Assembly (NCBI RefSeq): GCF_019097595.1
Contig: NC_080719.1
Location: forward strand, 15,707,501 to 15,771,500
Length of the DNA stretch: 64,000 bases
Direction of reading: 5' to 3'
From: Hemibagrus wyckioides
Lineage: Eukaryota > Chordata > Actinopteri > Siluriformes > Bagridae
Position 1 is the stretch's first letter. Each line of letters begins with the position of its first letter. The translations under genes and the position numbers were made by a program. The notes beneath the pieces were generated by a model. The model was given only the letters and a program-made list of their open reading frames with translations, was not told the origin of the DNA and made no database searches. This document shows positions 49,431 to 62,180 of this stretch, piece after piece.

Positions 49431-51940
49431 ACGTACGAACAAAGCTTTGTGTATCTATGAACTTGAGACTGTTTTTTTTAAGTGCCTTCTGATTTTGAGG
49501 ACATTCACATACTCATTCCAGCTCAGTGAGTGCTGTGTGGACATTGGGGAGGTCAAAGTGCGGTCTGCCAAAACACCACATTTGGTTTAAACCAGCCTAC
49601 TGTCTTGCAATCTAAATAAAATGATTTCTAAGCTGGTGTAACACAAATAATATCCAAATATGGCAGATTCAGGAAAGGAGAGCACGGGTTATTGCGGCAC
49701 AGGGCGAGGCTGGGAAATAGCAGCACTCGGAACATTGCATTCCCCTGAGCTGTTCAGCCCGAGTGAAAATTATGCAACAGGACAGCAGACAATGACATTT
49801 GAATGTGCTGATGTGTCAACTCAGAGCTAACACGCAGGTGAAGTGCACTGGAAAAAGATGACCTTCTCGACAAGGGCCACGTTCAATCAGTCTACGACTC
49901 TGCTTTTAGTGGGGGAGGCTGTCATGATCCCTTTATCTCAAACTGTTTCTCTACTGTTCCTAGTTATTAGCTAGGAGCAACTGAAACACAAAATATATAG
50001 AGTGATGGATGCACTGTAAATTAGAGGCTTACATATAAAAAACAAAAAGAAACACATAATACCAGGAATATTGTCTAAACTGTCACCTTAAGTATATCAA
50101 ACCTCATTCTATGTCCCTGTGGTAAACCACCTGACTTCAATTTCCATGTCTGCAACCACGAATAAAGATATTGATCCTTGCAGATGTGTATACATATATT
50201 ACAGGAATGGGAAATCCAACAGACTTCTGTCCTGTAAACATAGTGCGTCAGTGCAAAAGAATGCGTGGGGCACTCATGGCCTTGGGGACAAGGCCAGCGG
50301 TGCTAGGAATGGGAGGAAGTGTGTGATATAGTAAAGGGGGTTGGGCAGTAGAAGAGAACACGAGCAGGGGGTAATGAGGGGATGGGGTGGAGAAATAGAG
50401 ACGTGGACTTAGGATAGGGGAAAAAGGGAAAAGAAGGTCAGGGTCTTGTATGTATGTATGAATGTATGCAACTATATGACACAGAACTACTATATTTCTG
50501 TCTACTGCTAAGAGGTGGGGGAAAATATTTGGAGCAGATGTTTCAATGCCTCCACTGACCCCAGGACAGAACCTGAGGAGTGTTGGTGATAGTGAGCAGA
50601 GCTGAGAAACTCACTTTCTCGCAATACAAGACCTGCTCAGTGGTGTGTAACTACATTAATTTAAAACCAAATTACTGAAGCTAATAAATAGGGACGACTC
50701 GGTTTCTTTACTTATTTTATGATGTACTCCAGAATTTTTCACATTAGTCAAGAATATCTGTGATATTCTTTGGAAAAGAATATCATATCCTTTTATGAAG
50801 AATTAGAACAAATGCTTGTTAAAAAACCTATAGAGCACAGATCTTGAAATTTCAGTAACAGCAGGTTATATATATATATTGCACTCGTTCTAGTATGTTT
50901 TTGTTTCTATAGTAACAAGAAATTCATAGGGACTTGTAGGAGAAACTCCAAATAATCCACACCTAATAATGAACAAATAAAAATCCGGTATTTATTTAAC
51001 AAAGAAAATACATTAAAAATTCTCTAATGTGTTGAAGTTGTCTTTGTTAACATGCGAAAGGAGACTTGAGCTATTTGTTTCACAGATGTATCATGTCAAA
51101 TGTACATATACATGGATAAAAAAAATATAATGTTGCTCTATAAATAACTCCAAAATTGATGAATTGTTGTGTTGTTAGAGGAATAATACCATTCACAGTT
51201 GGCGTATTATTGGAAAATCACACCGTCCTGTTGTGTATTTTCCTATAACAGCATAGCCAAAGTGTTTTCTTCCTGTGGATTAATACAGTTCATTCAAACA
51301 ATTTTACAAACTAACAAATGCAAAGGTTTAGTCATATTAGTATTAATTACGTACATTTTTAATTTGACATTTTTCTGAAATATCTATTATTTTTATTGTA
51401 AACGTTTTTTCGATGGAATTCAACAACTGCCCTTATTATAGATGAGTTTTAGGTCAACAGGTTCACAGTACAGTGAAACACTGGAATTCTTGTGTGTCAT
51501 AATGTCACACACCCTTCAGATGCAGTAAACAGATATTCGTTTAAACATCTGAGAAACATTTGATTAGTTCTTGATGACCTTATGTCCAGGAGCTATGGCA
51601 ATCATCATTTACTGGTGACTGTGACAGCAAAGGTTGAACAGAGCTTGATTTAAAAGCAGCCAGATTTCCCTCCGAAGTTAAAATCGGTGAGTGAACTTAT
51701 CTGTGCTTTAAATCTGTGTTTAAAATCAGTTTATGAAAGATCACTTTATGTCCTGCCTCACCCAAAGAGAACTGTATGCTCACTCCCTAAAATAAGTATG
51801 ACAGGCAGCTCAGAAGGACCGGCGAGCAGCAGCTCATAAAAAGGAACCCTGGCAAACGTGAGAATGAGTAAGCCTCCAAAAGTGTAAGTGTCGAGTGTGT
51901 GAGAGGGCCCACAAGTACGGCTCCACGGCGGTGGCGGTTC

Positions 51941-51978
<38 letters not shown>

Positions 51979-53546
51979 TGTGTGTGACTCATACTGTGGA
52001 AGTGTACTGCTACAGCATTAGTCACCACTGAGGAGAGACCTTGATCTGTAGCCCTGTCTGATCAGAGGAGAGGAGGAAGGGAGCGATATAATAAAAAACT
52101 CTTTCTTCCTGCATGGCTGCCACTTGAGGTGAGGTGTGGCTATTTTCCGAAAAAGAAGAAGAGGGGAAAATGAAAGCTAAGCTGCCAGCGCTGACCTCAC
52201 TGTCAGTGTATGTGTATAAATTCAAATGTGCACAGTCTCAGCAAAAACTCACTGCGTTGTTTTCTTTTTTGCTGAAAATTTACGTGCACACTTATTAACG
52301 TGGGGGCGGCAGTTTGTGGTCAGTTCAGTCCTGTTTAGGGATGACAGGATGTGCACGTGGCTGAGTATATGTGAGAGTGATTTTGTTAGTGTGTGTGTGT
52401 GTGTGTGGGCGGGAGTGTGTGGGTGGGTGGTACCATGTGCTGTGTGGGTTTCAGGGTGTGGGTTTTGATTATAGGCCTTTGTGCCAAGAACTCTCTGCAC
52501 TTCTGTCTGACATAACAACTAAACAAAGCACAGCAGATGTGCACATGCTGATAAGGCTATGGCTCTTCCACTCACATACACACAAATACATTAGCAACAT
52601 GTCACGTACACATACACACGTACATACAAAAGCCAGTCCGTCACGGTATGTCAAAAGTCTAATCTTAGTAATCCCTAGATAAATCTTTAGGTAGCAAAAT
52701 AAGTCAGGTGAAAGAGAATCATGATGACTTGCTGACATATTTTCTATCTCTTCCTGGTGTACTTACAGTTACTCATTACCTTCAGATCCAAAACCCTCAC
52801 GATATCTCTGACTGCCTCATGTTCATCATGACTGTGTGTTCTGTTTCATGTAGCCAATAACATCACGTCGCTGATATTAATCAGTCAAATGTGTCCTGGT
52901 TATAAAGAGAAAAAAAAACACATAAAAAGTCATCGGCTGATGACGTGGTGCAGTTTACAACATATGAAACTTTCAGAGTCATTAAATGTTTAGCGAATCG
53001 ACCACAATGCCAGCGTTTATGTTTTAGCCATGGTATTTATAACTTTATGACCTGATTTGCTTTCGGTAGAGGTTACTTTCCTTTCACAGTGACATTATTA
53101 AGATGAAATTCACTACAAAAACAGATTCTTCTCATAAGCAGATTCTTATAAAATTAACTGCTAGGATTAAATTGTTAACAATGTTATCACATCTGGATCG
53201 ACCAAGCAATGCTAATGTGACTAACAGGGAATGACACTAGCAAGCAGAGCCTGGACTGACCTGAAAGAAAAATGACCTCTTACTGAAATGTGGCAGGAAG
53301 GAAGGAAAGTTTCATCAGAAAAAAACAATTTCCACAATTGTCAAGAAATGGACACCATCAGCCATGTCGCTTTTGGAGATTTTACTTAGTTAGTTTTTAG
53401 ACTTGCACTTGAGCAACAAATAGTCCTGCATCAAATAAAATCCTTAAGATATATAATGTCTTATATGTCTTGTTTTAAATAAAAAGTTGAACATTCACCT
53501 TTGTAAGGCAAAATCACGTAAATGTTTTGAGAAATATCAGTAAATA
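49431..53546. other. intergenic, no gene seen
   Basis: Mixed unique sequence with GT/TG-rich tracts (51943-51986 and 52389-52412). These tracts generate spurious Thr/His and Val/Cys open frames. No exons were recognised. Confidence 0.5.
51943..51986 (+). repeat. (GT)n microsatellite
   Basis: GT dinucleotide repeat with one TATG interruption. Confidence 0.95.
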
Positions 53547-54794
53547 CACTATATTGCCAAAAGTATTCGCTCACCCATCCAAATAATCAGAATCAAGTGT
53601 TCCAATCACTTCCATGGCCACAGGTGTATAAAATCAAGCACCTAGGCATGCAGACTGTTTTTACAAACATTTGTGAAAGAATGGGTCGCTCTCAGGAGCT
53701 CAGTGAATTCCAGCGTGGAACTGTGATAGGATGCCACCTGTGCAACAAATCCAGTCGTGAAATTTCCTCGCTCCTAAATATTCCACAGTCAACTGTCAGC
53801 TGTATTATAAGAACGTGGAAGTGTTTGGGAACGACAGCAACTCAGCCACGAAGTGGTAGGCCACGTAAACTGACGGAGCGGGGTCAGCGGATGCTGAGGC
53901 GCATAGTGTGAAGAGGTCGCCAACTTTCTGCAGAGTCAATCGCTACAGACCTCCAAACTTCATGTGGCCTTCAGATTAGCTCAAGAACAGTGCGCAGAGA
54001 GCTTCATGGAATGGGATTCCATGGCCGAGCAGCTGCATCCAAGCCATACATCACCAAGTGCAATGCAAAGCGTCGGATGCAGTGGTGTAAAGCACGCCGC
54101 CACTGGACTCTAGAGCAGTGGAGACGCGTTCTCTGGAGTGACGAATCACACTTCTCCATCTGGCAATCTGATGGACGAGTCTGGGTTTGGTGGTTGCCAG
54201 GAGAACGGTACTTGTCTGACTGCATTGTGCCAAGTGTAAAGTTTGGTGGAGGGGGGATTATGGTGTGGGGTTGTTTTTCAGGAGCTGGGCTTGGCCCCTT
54301 AGTTCCAGTGAAAGGAACTCTGAATGCTTCAGCATACCAAGACATTTTGGACAATTCCATGCTCCCAACTTTGTGGGAACAGTTTGGAGCTGGCCCCTTC
54401 CTCTTCCAACATGACTGTGCACCAGTGCACAAAGCAAGGTCCATAAAGACATGGATGACAGAGTCTGGTGTGGATGAACTTGACTGGCCTCCACAGAGTC
54501 CTGACCTGAACCCGATAGAACACCTTTGGGATGAATTAGAATGGATACTGAGAGCCAGGCCTTCTCGTCCAACATCAGTGTGTGACCTCACAAATGCGCT
54601 TCTGGAAGAATGGTCAAAAATTCCCATAAACACACTCCTAAACCTTGTGGACAGCCTTCCCAGAAGAGTTGAAGCTGTTATAGCTGCAAAGGGTGGACCG
54701 ACATCATATTGAACCCTTTGGATTAGGAATGGGATGTCACTTAAGTTCATATGCGAGTCAAGGCAGGTGAGCGAATACTTTTGGCAATATAGTG
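53547..54794 (+). mobile_element. full-length Tc1-like transposon, copy B
   Basis: 1248 bp with flanking TA duplications (53545-53546, 54795-54796) and the same 29-bp perfect inverted repeats as copy A. By eye I count roughly two dozen differences from copy A, including one single-base indel, with both ends intact. Same orientation as copy A, 16.3 kb away. Confidence 0.95.
53681..54712 (+). pseudogene. Tc1-like DD34E transposase, one nonsense codon (copy B)
   Basis: A 344-codon frame from MGRSQELSEFQRG to TGA at 54712, broken only by TGA at 53909-53911, where copy A has CGA (Arg). The change is a CpG-type C to T transition. Catalytic [17 protein letters not shown] and [11 protein letters not shown] are intact, as are the helix-turn-helix segments. 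The frame is otherwise open through the G-run where copy A is frameshifted. Re-initiation at a later ATG would lose the DNA-binding domain, so the copy is inactive as an autonomous element. Confidence 0.92.
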
Positions 54795-54796
54795 TA

Positions 54797-56770
54797 TAAC
54801 CAAAATATATCAGTAAATGGCAGTGATTTGGTATTTCAAGATGGCTGACGTCAAAATGTTATTGTGCAGCTAGACAGTGAAGTTTTGTTCATTTTTTTAA
54901 AGATACATTTTTTAAAGACACATTTAAAACTTGCCCCCAGGCTAAAACATAGATGAGATGTCATGTTTAGTGTCAAGTGTTTTCACTTTCTTCACGTTTT
55001 TGTCTTTGTCCTACTAGGAGGTACTTCAAACGTCTGTCAGCATGTACGCAAACCTCTGGCATAGGGGATTGTTGAATATGGATGTGTATTCACACATATA
55101 CAACAATGTGGATTGGCAAGTTTACGCCAGTGTGTGAGTTTCAGTGAAGCAGTGATATAGTCTCGCAACTAGCCAGACTACCTTTCTCAAGCGAATCTCA
55201 AAACTTTTTTTCTCGAGACATGGGCTAAAATCACCTTCTTTTATAGTTAGTGGGCTTTTGACTGATATTGCAAAAGGCCAACTGTTGTTATTCACCACTA
55301 TTCAAATAAAATACCCCCCCCCACTCTCCCCCTCTCTCTTTGTTGCACAATCACAATTTCACCATCATGACAAACTTCAATTAATTGAAAGTGTTTTTTC
55401 CTCAATTCTCTGTAAATTCTGTATGACTGATCCTGTGATGCATGTGGTCCAATGTTTCTTCAGTTCTCCACTCACAGCTTTAGTTTTTATTTGCAATTCG
55501 TTCTCACAAAACATCAAAACCTATCATTTTTAAGTTTTCCTTTTATCCCGTCATCTATGACCTCTCATGACATGTGTATAAAGATATTCTGAAGAAAAGT
55601 AAAGCTTGGAGAGCTTGGTGGTTCGTCTGGTGATGTATGGTGGCTTGTTTCGTTAATCTGCCAACAAAGCTAGACTGAAGCATAGTATGTAACATATAAA
55701 TCAAACACAGACAAACAAGGACCCACCCAGAAGAAAACTAACAAGTAATGTAATGAATGTATGATATGCACACTGGGGATTTCAGATGCTCTGTAAGCTA
55801 TGAGCAGAACGTCAGTGGATGAGGTCAGGACTGATGAGCATCCAGAAATGTAGCTGAGATGTGTACCTTGTTGGTGACAATAAATAAATGAAAAAATGAA
55901 TGGAGATCAGCGGTAACACTGTCGAGTCTGTTTTGCACATGCAGTTTTGCTAAGCAGTTAGCATGTGTTAACTTGCAACAGATTGGTGCTAATACAGGGT
56001 TTGGCTGTCTTCCTGAAGCAGGTGAAAATAGCTGTTTATCCTATGTTGCTCTGACAGAATGAGATAAGTGGCAGCAGGGGAACTCTGTAACCCTGTAATA
56101 AAGCAGTTAGGTAGACAGGTGTCAGAGGACAGATGTAAGCACACCTATTGCTATTTTTGTCTGCTGTCTATTTCTAGGCCAAGACTCACCCAAGTTGGCA
56201 CTGAGGAGCATGTGCAGACACCGCGAAGGCCTTTCGTGACCCAGATACATGGTAGCCTTTTTCTTTCATCTTTGTCTCACTTTTTTTTTTTTTTTTTTAA
56301 TTCCTGTTGGTTTTATGATGAAGGTATCCTTTTCCATTTTCCACTGAATGAGCTTTAGCATAAATCAGATAATAAAAAATACGCATCAGGTGTTTTTTTG
56401 TTTGTTTATTTATTTATTTATTGTTGTTTTTTTTGTTTTTTTTTAATCAAATGTCAGGTCCTCTGTTATAACTGATAAAAAAATATCTGGCAACATAAAC
56501 ACATTAATTTCATACAGCAAATTCATTACAGCAATATTTTAAATAACATTGTTATAATTGAAATAGTCTGTCACTGACAGGCTGTTCTGTGTATCTGAGG
56601 TGGAGCTGTTTTAGAGAAAGAGGAACTGGTCATGACAGCTCTTGCAGTAAGTGCTGTAAAAAGCCCAGAATCCAGTGGTGTGAGGTGGAAGATTATCCAC
56701 GACATCGAAAATCGAGTATAAATTGGGGCTCGTAATGGTTTGCAGCCAGGATCCCTCATTCTTCATACAT
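54797..56770. other. intergenic, no gene seen
   Basis: Unique-looking, with T-runs near 56280 and 56395-56445. No exons were recognised. Confidence 0.5.
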
Positions 56771-56774
56771 ATTT

Positions 56775-56910
56775 TTTTTTACCTGAACATTACCTGAAGC
56801 TCTTGACATGTATCATCGTGATTTTATTCATTGTGCTACTGTCACCTGATTGGCTGATTGAGTAATGACATGTGTACAGGTGTTGCTAATAATGGAGCTA
56901 AGGAGCCAAA
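56775..56910 (-). mobile_element. Tc1-like terminal fragment
   Basis: ACCTGAAGCTCTTGACATGT, CCTGATTGGCTGATTGAGTA and TGTGTACAGGTGTTGCTAAT match the 5' non-coding end and terminal repeat of the family also seen at 23.4 and 43 kb, here antisense. No coding sequence remains. Confidence 0.5.
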
Positions 56911-56933
56911 ATTAGACCTATTATATATGCAGC

Positions 56934-56971
<38 letters not shown>

Positions 56972-57005
56972 CTACTACTAATTTCCATCTTCTAATGTTT
57001 TTAAT

Positions 57006-57049
<44 letters not shown>
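56934..57049 (+). repeat. two (AAT)n microsatellites
   Basis: Arrays at 56934-56969 and 57008-57049, separated by about 38 bp of T-rich sequence. Confidence 0.95.
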
Positions 57050-58329
57050 CTTTTGTTGTAGAACTGGCTATACGTCACAGATCCCTGGGGTCTAGAGGAG
57101 CAAGATGTTGTCGTGAGTCATGTGAAAAACAGCGTAATGTGAGTTTAGCTCTGCTCTCTGTTGCTGGCTTACAGTTCCCCTTCCTGTAATCTGGTTCTGC
57201 TGCATGCTGTAACACGTTGGCACTAAACAGTCCTCAGTGGGAGCTCATGTTAACACCTCTGAGTTTATGGAAAAAAATAAGTGCCATCTCTTCATGGCCT
57301 CCGTTTTTTTAATCTCCAACCTTTATGGTTTCTGATGATAAATCTATAGGAGATAAAAAAAAAACAAAAACGTATACTTTGTTGTGGGATTGTGACATAT
57401 GCAAGCTTGAAATTTTGTTAATTCTGTCTTTCTTGTTAAATGAACATCAAGTAAACGCTAACTTAAAAACAGATCACTCTCTGATCATGGTGCTGCCCTG
57501 GATTTGATGTTTGGCTAGTGAAAGCTGAGAGAAAGCAAGTAATCTGACGTGAGTTGAAATTAGCAGAGCCTCATTTCCAACTGCAGCAGGCTGTCTCAGG
57601 CTGGAAGTCTGTGCCCCCAGCGAATTCTGTCAACCTTGAAGTGGGGGTAGTTACCGGCAACTCTGGTAACTGAATTAATTAAGAGTCTGTGGGAGTGAGC
57701 AGTGGCGAGGGTCCTCAGCAGCCGCCTGGATGACAAGTTAGCCCACTCTGTTAGGTTTGAGTAATCAAGTCTCCCAGTGAGATCAGAGGCAGAGAAATTC
57801 TGCAACTTTCAAGAGGCTGAAGAAAAAGCTGCAGTGATATTCTGCCAAACTAACCTGACTCTATGATTCATCCAGACATACAGGTTGCACAGAGGACTTA
57901 CTCATTCCTGAATATGCTCAGGCTGTGTGTATGCCAAGCAGACAACTACTACGTTATTGCCACTGTGCTGTATATACAGGAATAATAACAACAGTGTGAC
58001 AAGAGATGATTTGAAAGGATAATTTGGGAAAAATGGACATTAATGCAATTCCAACGTGTACAACCCAGTGTAACTACCGACTTATAGAGGTAAATCTCAA
58101 ATCTTTTCTGTAAATACATACATTAAGAAATGAGACATAAAAGAGTATAATTATTCTGTTAGCATACTTAAGTGCATTTTTCAAATCTATTTTTATTTAA
58201 TACTCTTAAACTATGTATTATTTATACGTGCTACATCACTAAATTTCTCAAATCTAATATAATCTACACATAGTGATTTTTTTAGCATCAAACTGTTTAA
58301 CTGTTTCAACATGAAACTGTTTCAAGATT
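57050..58329. other. intergenic, no gene seen
   Basis: No exons or repeats were recognised. Confidence 0.5.
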
Positions 58330-58685
58330 CCTAACTGATAACTAATGTCACGTCTGTGGACAGTTTCACACAGTTCATCGCAGCCTACAAACTCGACCAC
58401 CATGGACCCATCTTCCCAGCATCCACCTGCACTCTCTAGCTCCCAGTCACCAAGCTTTTCATTGTGTTCACCATGTTTTGTTTAACTCTGTTTCAGTTTG
58501 TGAAGTATATGCTCAGTTCTCTGCTGAGCACGTATCGTTGCTGAGCACGTATTGTCCTGTTTGTGAATTGAGCAACCCATGCCTGTTCTTGTATAGTGTT
58601 TGCTTTTGGAGAGTGCGCTGGACCTGTTCCTAATATTGTGATCTGTTTCTAATAAACTGACCTGCATCCACTCTCCAGAGCTGTA
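58330..58685 (+). repeat. possible decayed retroelement 3' end
   Basis: Sequence ending GTTTCTAATAAACTGACCTG followed by CATCCACTCTCCAGAG has the look of the poly(A)-signal region of fish LTR-type repeats, and contains a short duplication of GCTGAGCACGTAT. Weak evidence; family unknown. Confidence 0.25.
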
Positions 58686-60099
58686 ATCTTTAATTGTGAC
58701 CGCACGTTATTGGCATTCAAACTAGCTTGCATTGCCACAGCTGCTGCCATGCTATCATGCATTTGAAAGAGAGAAAGATGTTAGCTGTTTTCCCATGTTC
58801 ATTTGTTTGTTGGTGAAAGAAGCACCAATTTACCATCAGTGACTAAAATCAGTGAGAATATGAGGGACTTCTGATGTGCTTTAGGACACAGTGTGACTTC
58901 ACACTTCAGTGTATTCCTAAAGACATTTTGGAAATCTTAAATCATTTTCATGCAAAATGTCATATTTACCTCTAAAATTCAAGCCTTTCATAAGAAAGCA
59001 GATAGACCGTCATTTCCAGCTGTTTATAACTAAACATTTTCTGAATCACAACTACTAATGCTACATTGTAGGGAAAGTATTTATGAAGACAATTAAAATC
59101 TTAAACTTTTATTAATCAGTTTGGTCAACTAATAAGAAAAATGATTTACCAGCTTGGTCTACCAGCTTGACAAGTTCAGCTGTGTTTGGGTAGCTGCTTA
59201 GACCAAGCAGAACTGTACACCAGGGAAGTAAAGAATTGTATGAATTACTTTTCTCATACATTCATCACTTGTGTAGTTAATTGTTAATGTATAGTTCCAT
59301 AGCAGAGTTTTCATCACTGAACAAACTGATGAGGTAAAATTGTGCACCAAAATGGGGTAACACTCCATCCTTAGCCAAAATGTGAAACACTGGCAAACCA
59401 TGACTCTTAAAATCAAGAGTGGTAGAGCAAGAGCTAAAGAAAGAACCGGCAAACAATAGGAAATACAACAGTCTCTCCTCTGTGGATGAAGTGATGGCTC
59501 AGCAGTGCATGTGGGTGTCAGAGTGGGACTGGAGCATCATCCAATTGTTTACTCTCTTTTTTTCTTCCCCTTTCACACGCCTCTGTCCTGTTCTGCCTCT
59601 CTGTCCCAGGAGTGCAGAAAAGGCAAACAAACAGACGGGACTGTTTACTTCTGCCAGTAGGATGGTGAAGTGCTTCATTAACCTCACATTACCTTGTTTT
59701 AGGTTACTCAGACAGCTATATTTATTATAGCTGTATCTCTCCCTTTGCTTTTATCTTTCTGTTTCAGTGGCCATTAAAGCAGAAAGCCACCCTCATAGCA
59801 CACTTAAAAACACACACACTTCTATACACTCCCTCTCATGTTTCTCATGTATTACTCAAATACTATATTAGGAGTGTTATTAATACTTTTAGCACATTTA
59901 CAAACAAAAAGTACAGAAAGATGTCGGATAGAATAAATGCAAGTCATCATCGGAATTTTGGATTTGCCTTCTTGATCTTAACAAAGAGAGAGTAAACTAG
60001 CCATATTTTGGTTTTCAAAAAGACCTTTTGTTAGTACACTCCCACTTTCCATTGCAAAATTCCACTCACATACATCATATGCAGAAAACCAACACAAGG
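58686..60099. other. intergenic, no gene seen
   Basis: No recognised coding or repeat content. A 103-codon open frame at 59419-59730 has no known domain. Confidence 0.5.
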
Positions 60100-60385
60100 T
60101 GTATTAGTAAGGTGGTGAGCCATTGTTTCTCCATGTCTCTGGAACTGTACTGGAGGGATATACACTGTTTTTCCGAAAGATACATTCTTATATGGTGTTG
60201 TTTTTGTGCTGGTGGTGAAGAGAGCTGTTCAACACGTCACTCCAAAATCTCCCATAGAAGTTCAGTTGAGTTCAGCTCTGGTGACTGTGAAGGTCAGAGC
60301 ATATGATTTACATCATTTTCATTCTCATTAAACCATTCACTAAGCCTTTGTGGCCTTTGGATGGGGCGGGGTCATCGTGTTACCA
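60100..60385 (-). mobile_element. degenerate Tc1/mariner-like transposase fragment
   Basis: Antisense landmarks GAGCTGTTCAACACGTCACT, CAAAATCTCCCATAGAAGTT, TCTGGTGACTGTGAAGG and TTTACATCATTTTCATTCTC match a dispersed fish transposase in reverse. The GTTGAGTTCAGCTCTGGTGA part is the decayed complement of a [12 protein letters not shown] block. Stops interrupt all frames. Confidence 0.45.
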
Positions 60386-61849
60386 CACCCGTATTTATTT
60401 ATAGCAACAGTTCCCTTTATGGAGACAAGTGGTTAACAGGTTACCTGTCTGTATCTAGAATATAAATGAAATAAATATTTTACAATGTACATAGAAATAA
60501 TAGAATTGAGAAATGTTCTAAATGAAATCTGATACTGAATAAGTTAACATTTCTGAGCTGGCAAAGTTCTTAAAGCGATATCAGGAAGAATTAGGGAGTT
60601 GGGGGGGGTTGGGTTAAAGGGAGTCAGAATTAAGAAAGAATACAGATTGTATATCTATGAATTAAGAAAGAATACAGGTTGCAGGAAATCATAAAGACAA
60701 AGGATGGACATAGAGAATATTAGAAAATATTCCCCTTTAATAACAGAGATGCAACCACTGCACCACTGGGCAATTTTGCTACTTCTTATAATAAAGGAAA
60801 AAGGAAAATCTGTGAGAACTAACAGTCTGGATAACATGCTGCTTGTACATTTAGATTACATTTCTGTATCACTTTCATTCTGCACTAAGGGTATGCAAAG
60901 TTTGCACTTGACTATGCATAAGAACCCTTTCCTTTACCCCTTCATATGCTCATTTCTTTTTTCTTTGAACTTCTCATTTTCTGAATTCTTCTCTTCTGTA
61001 TTTAAAAAAAAAAACAATATCCACATGCTTGTACATTCCTGTACGCTCATCATGTTGAGTTGTCACCACATATTTATTCATGTCCTTGTTCCAGTAATTG
61101 TTCATTGAATTTCTAGTCAGACTCTTATTCTCCTGGTTTACTTTTAGTTGTCTGTGGATGGCATATCTTAGTACCCTATTAAAATTCTGCCAGTACCAAG
61201 CTAGCTATCACCCAAACACACACACACACACACACACAACCATCTTCTCGAAACACACACATTCATACACACTCTTTCTTTCTGCTGAACCATGCACAAG
61301 GAGCAAGTGAGCATCGATTTCTGCACTTTCGCCTGAGAAAAGCCGTTTTCTCACTGGAAACCAAGGCTGAATTATTTATCCCCCTCATTCAATTTTTATT
61401 GCACGCTCCTGGTGGAAAAATAACGCTTCCCCAATCAGACGCCAAACAGCCCAGTCCTCTCTTTCTACCCCAGTATTTCTCTCTAACTGCTCTCTCTCTC
61501 TCTCTCTCTCTCAATAGGGACAGTGTTTCTGTAAAAGGGACAGAGAGGAACAAAGAGCGACAGAGAATTAGATCATGTAATCTGAGCTTCCATGATAGCG
61601 GGAACTATAACTAAGTATATTACACACTGGCCATCTGCGGCCCTTATACTTTCCCTGTTATGCATCATGCATGTCCAGCGCTGGAGGAGAGAACATAGCA
61701 ACAATCTGGGCTTTGTTTGTGGGGGATGAAATAAGGATTTCAAAAAAAGAGGTTGTCAGGTGCTTGGGCAGAAAAAAACAGAGAGTGGGTGGCTAGAGAA
61801 AGACAGAGAAAGAGAGAGAGAGAGAGGTGGGGGGGGGCAGAGGAGAGAG
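60386..61849. other. intergenic, no gene seen
   Basis: Includes a G-run near 60600, a short (CA)n at about 61218-61238 and a (CT)n at about 61491-61514. A 134-codon open frame at 60704-61108 has no known domain. Confidence 0.5.
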
Positions 61850-62180
61850 CTTGAGTGCCCACATCTCCACATTAGCCAATGCCAGACATAGCAGCTCGAA
61901 TTTGGGGAGCCAGCTGCTGTTTTTGCTCTGCCAAGGAGCTTGAACTGAGCCGTACAGCTGCCAGTCCTACATGACGGGCTGCAGTCAGGTATCTGCACCG
62001 CAGAACGACAGAGAAAGAGTAGGACAGAGAGAGAAAGAGAGATAGCGGTTAGAGACAAAGGCTGGGGCTAACGACTAGCGAGTGATAGCTGGGCTCTCCA
62101 GTCGAGAGATAAAATATCTGCAATTCCACTGGCTGCAGGCCCACACTCCATTTGTATGGAAATGAGTTTGTTTTCATGCT
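61850..62180. promoter_or_regulatory. E-box and octamer-like motif cluster, possible enhancer
   Basis: Two CAGCTG E-boxes (GCCAGCTGCTG near 61910 and TACAGCTGCC near 61955) and TTTGTATGGAAATGAG near 62151 lie in a GC-richer stretch between GA-rich tracts. Suggestive of a conserved element only. Confidence 0.25.

Noticed and set aside
51834..52738. Several open frames rich in Thr/His or Val/Cys
   Set aside because: They run through GT/CA repeats and have no conserved content.
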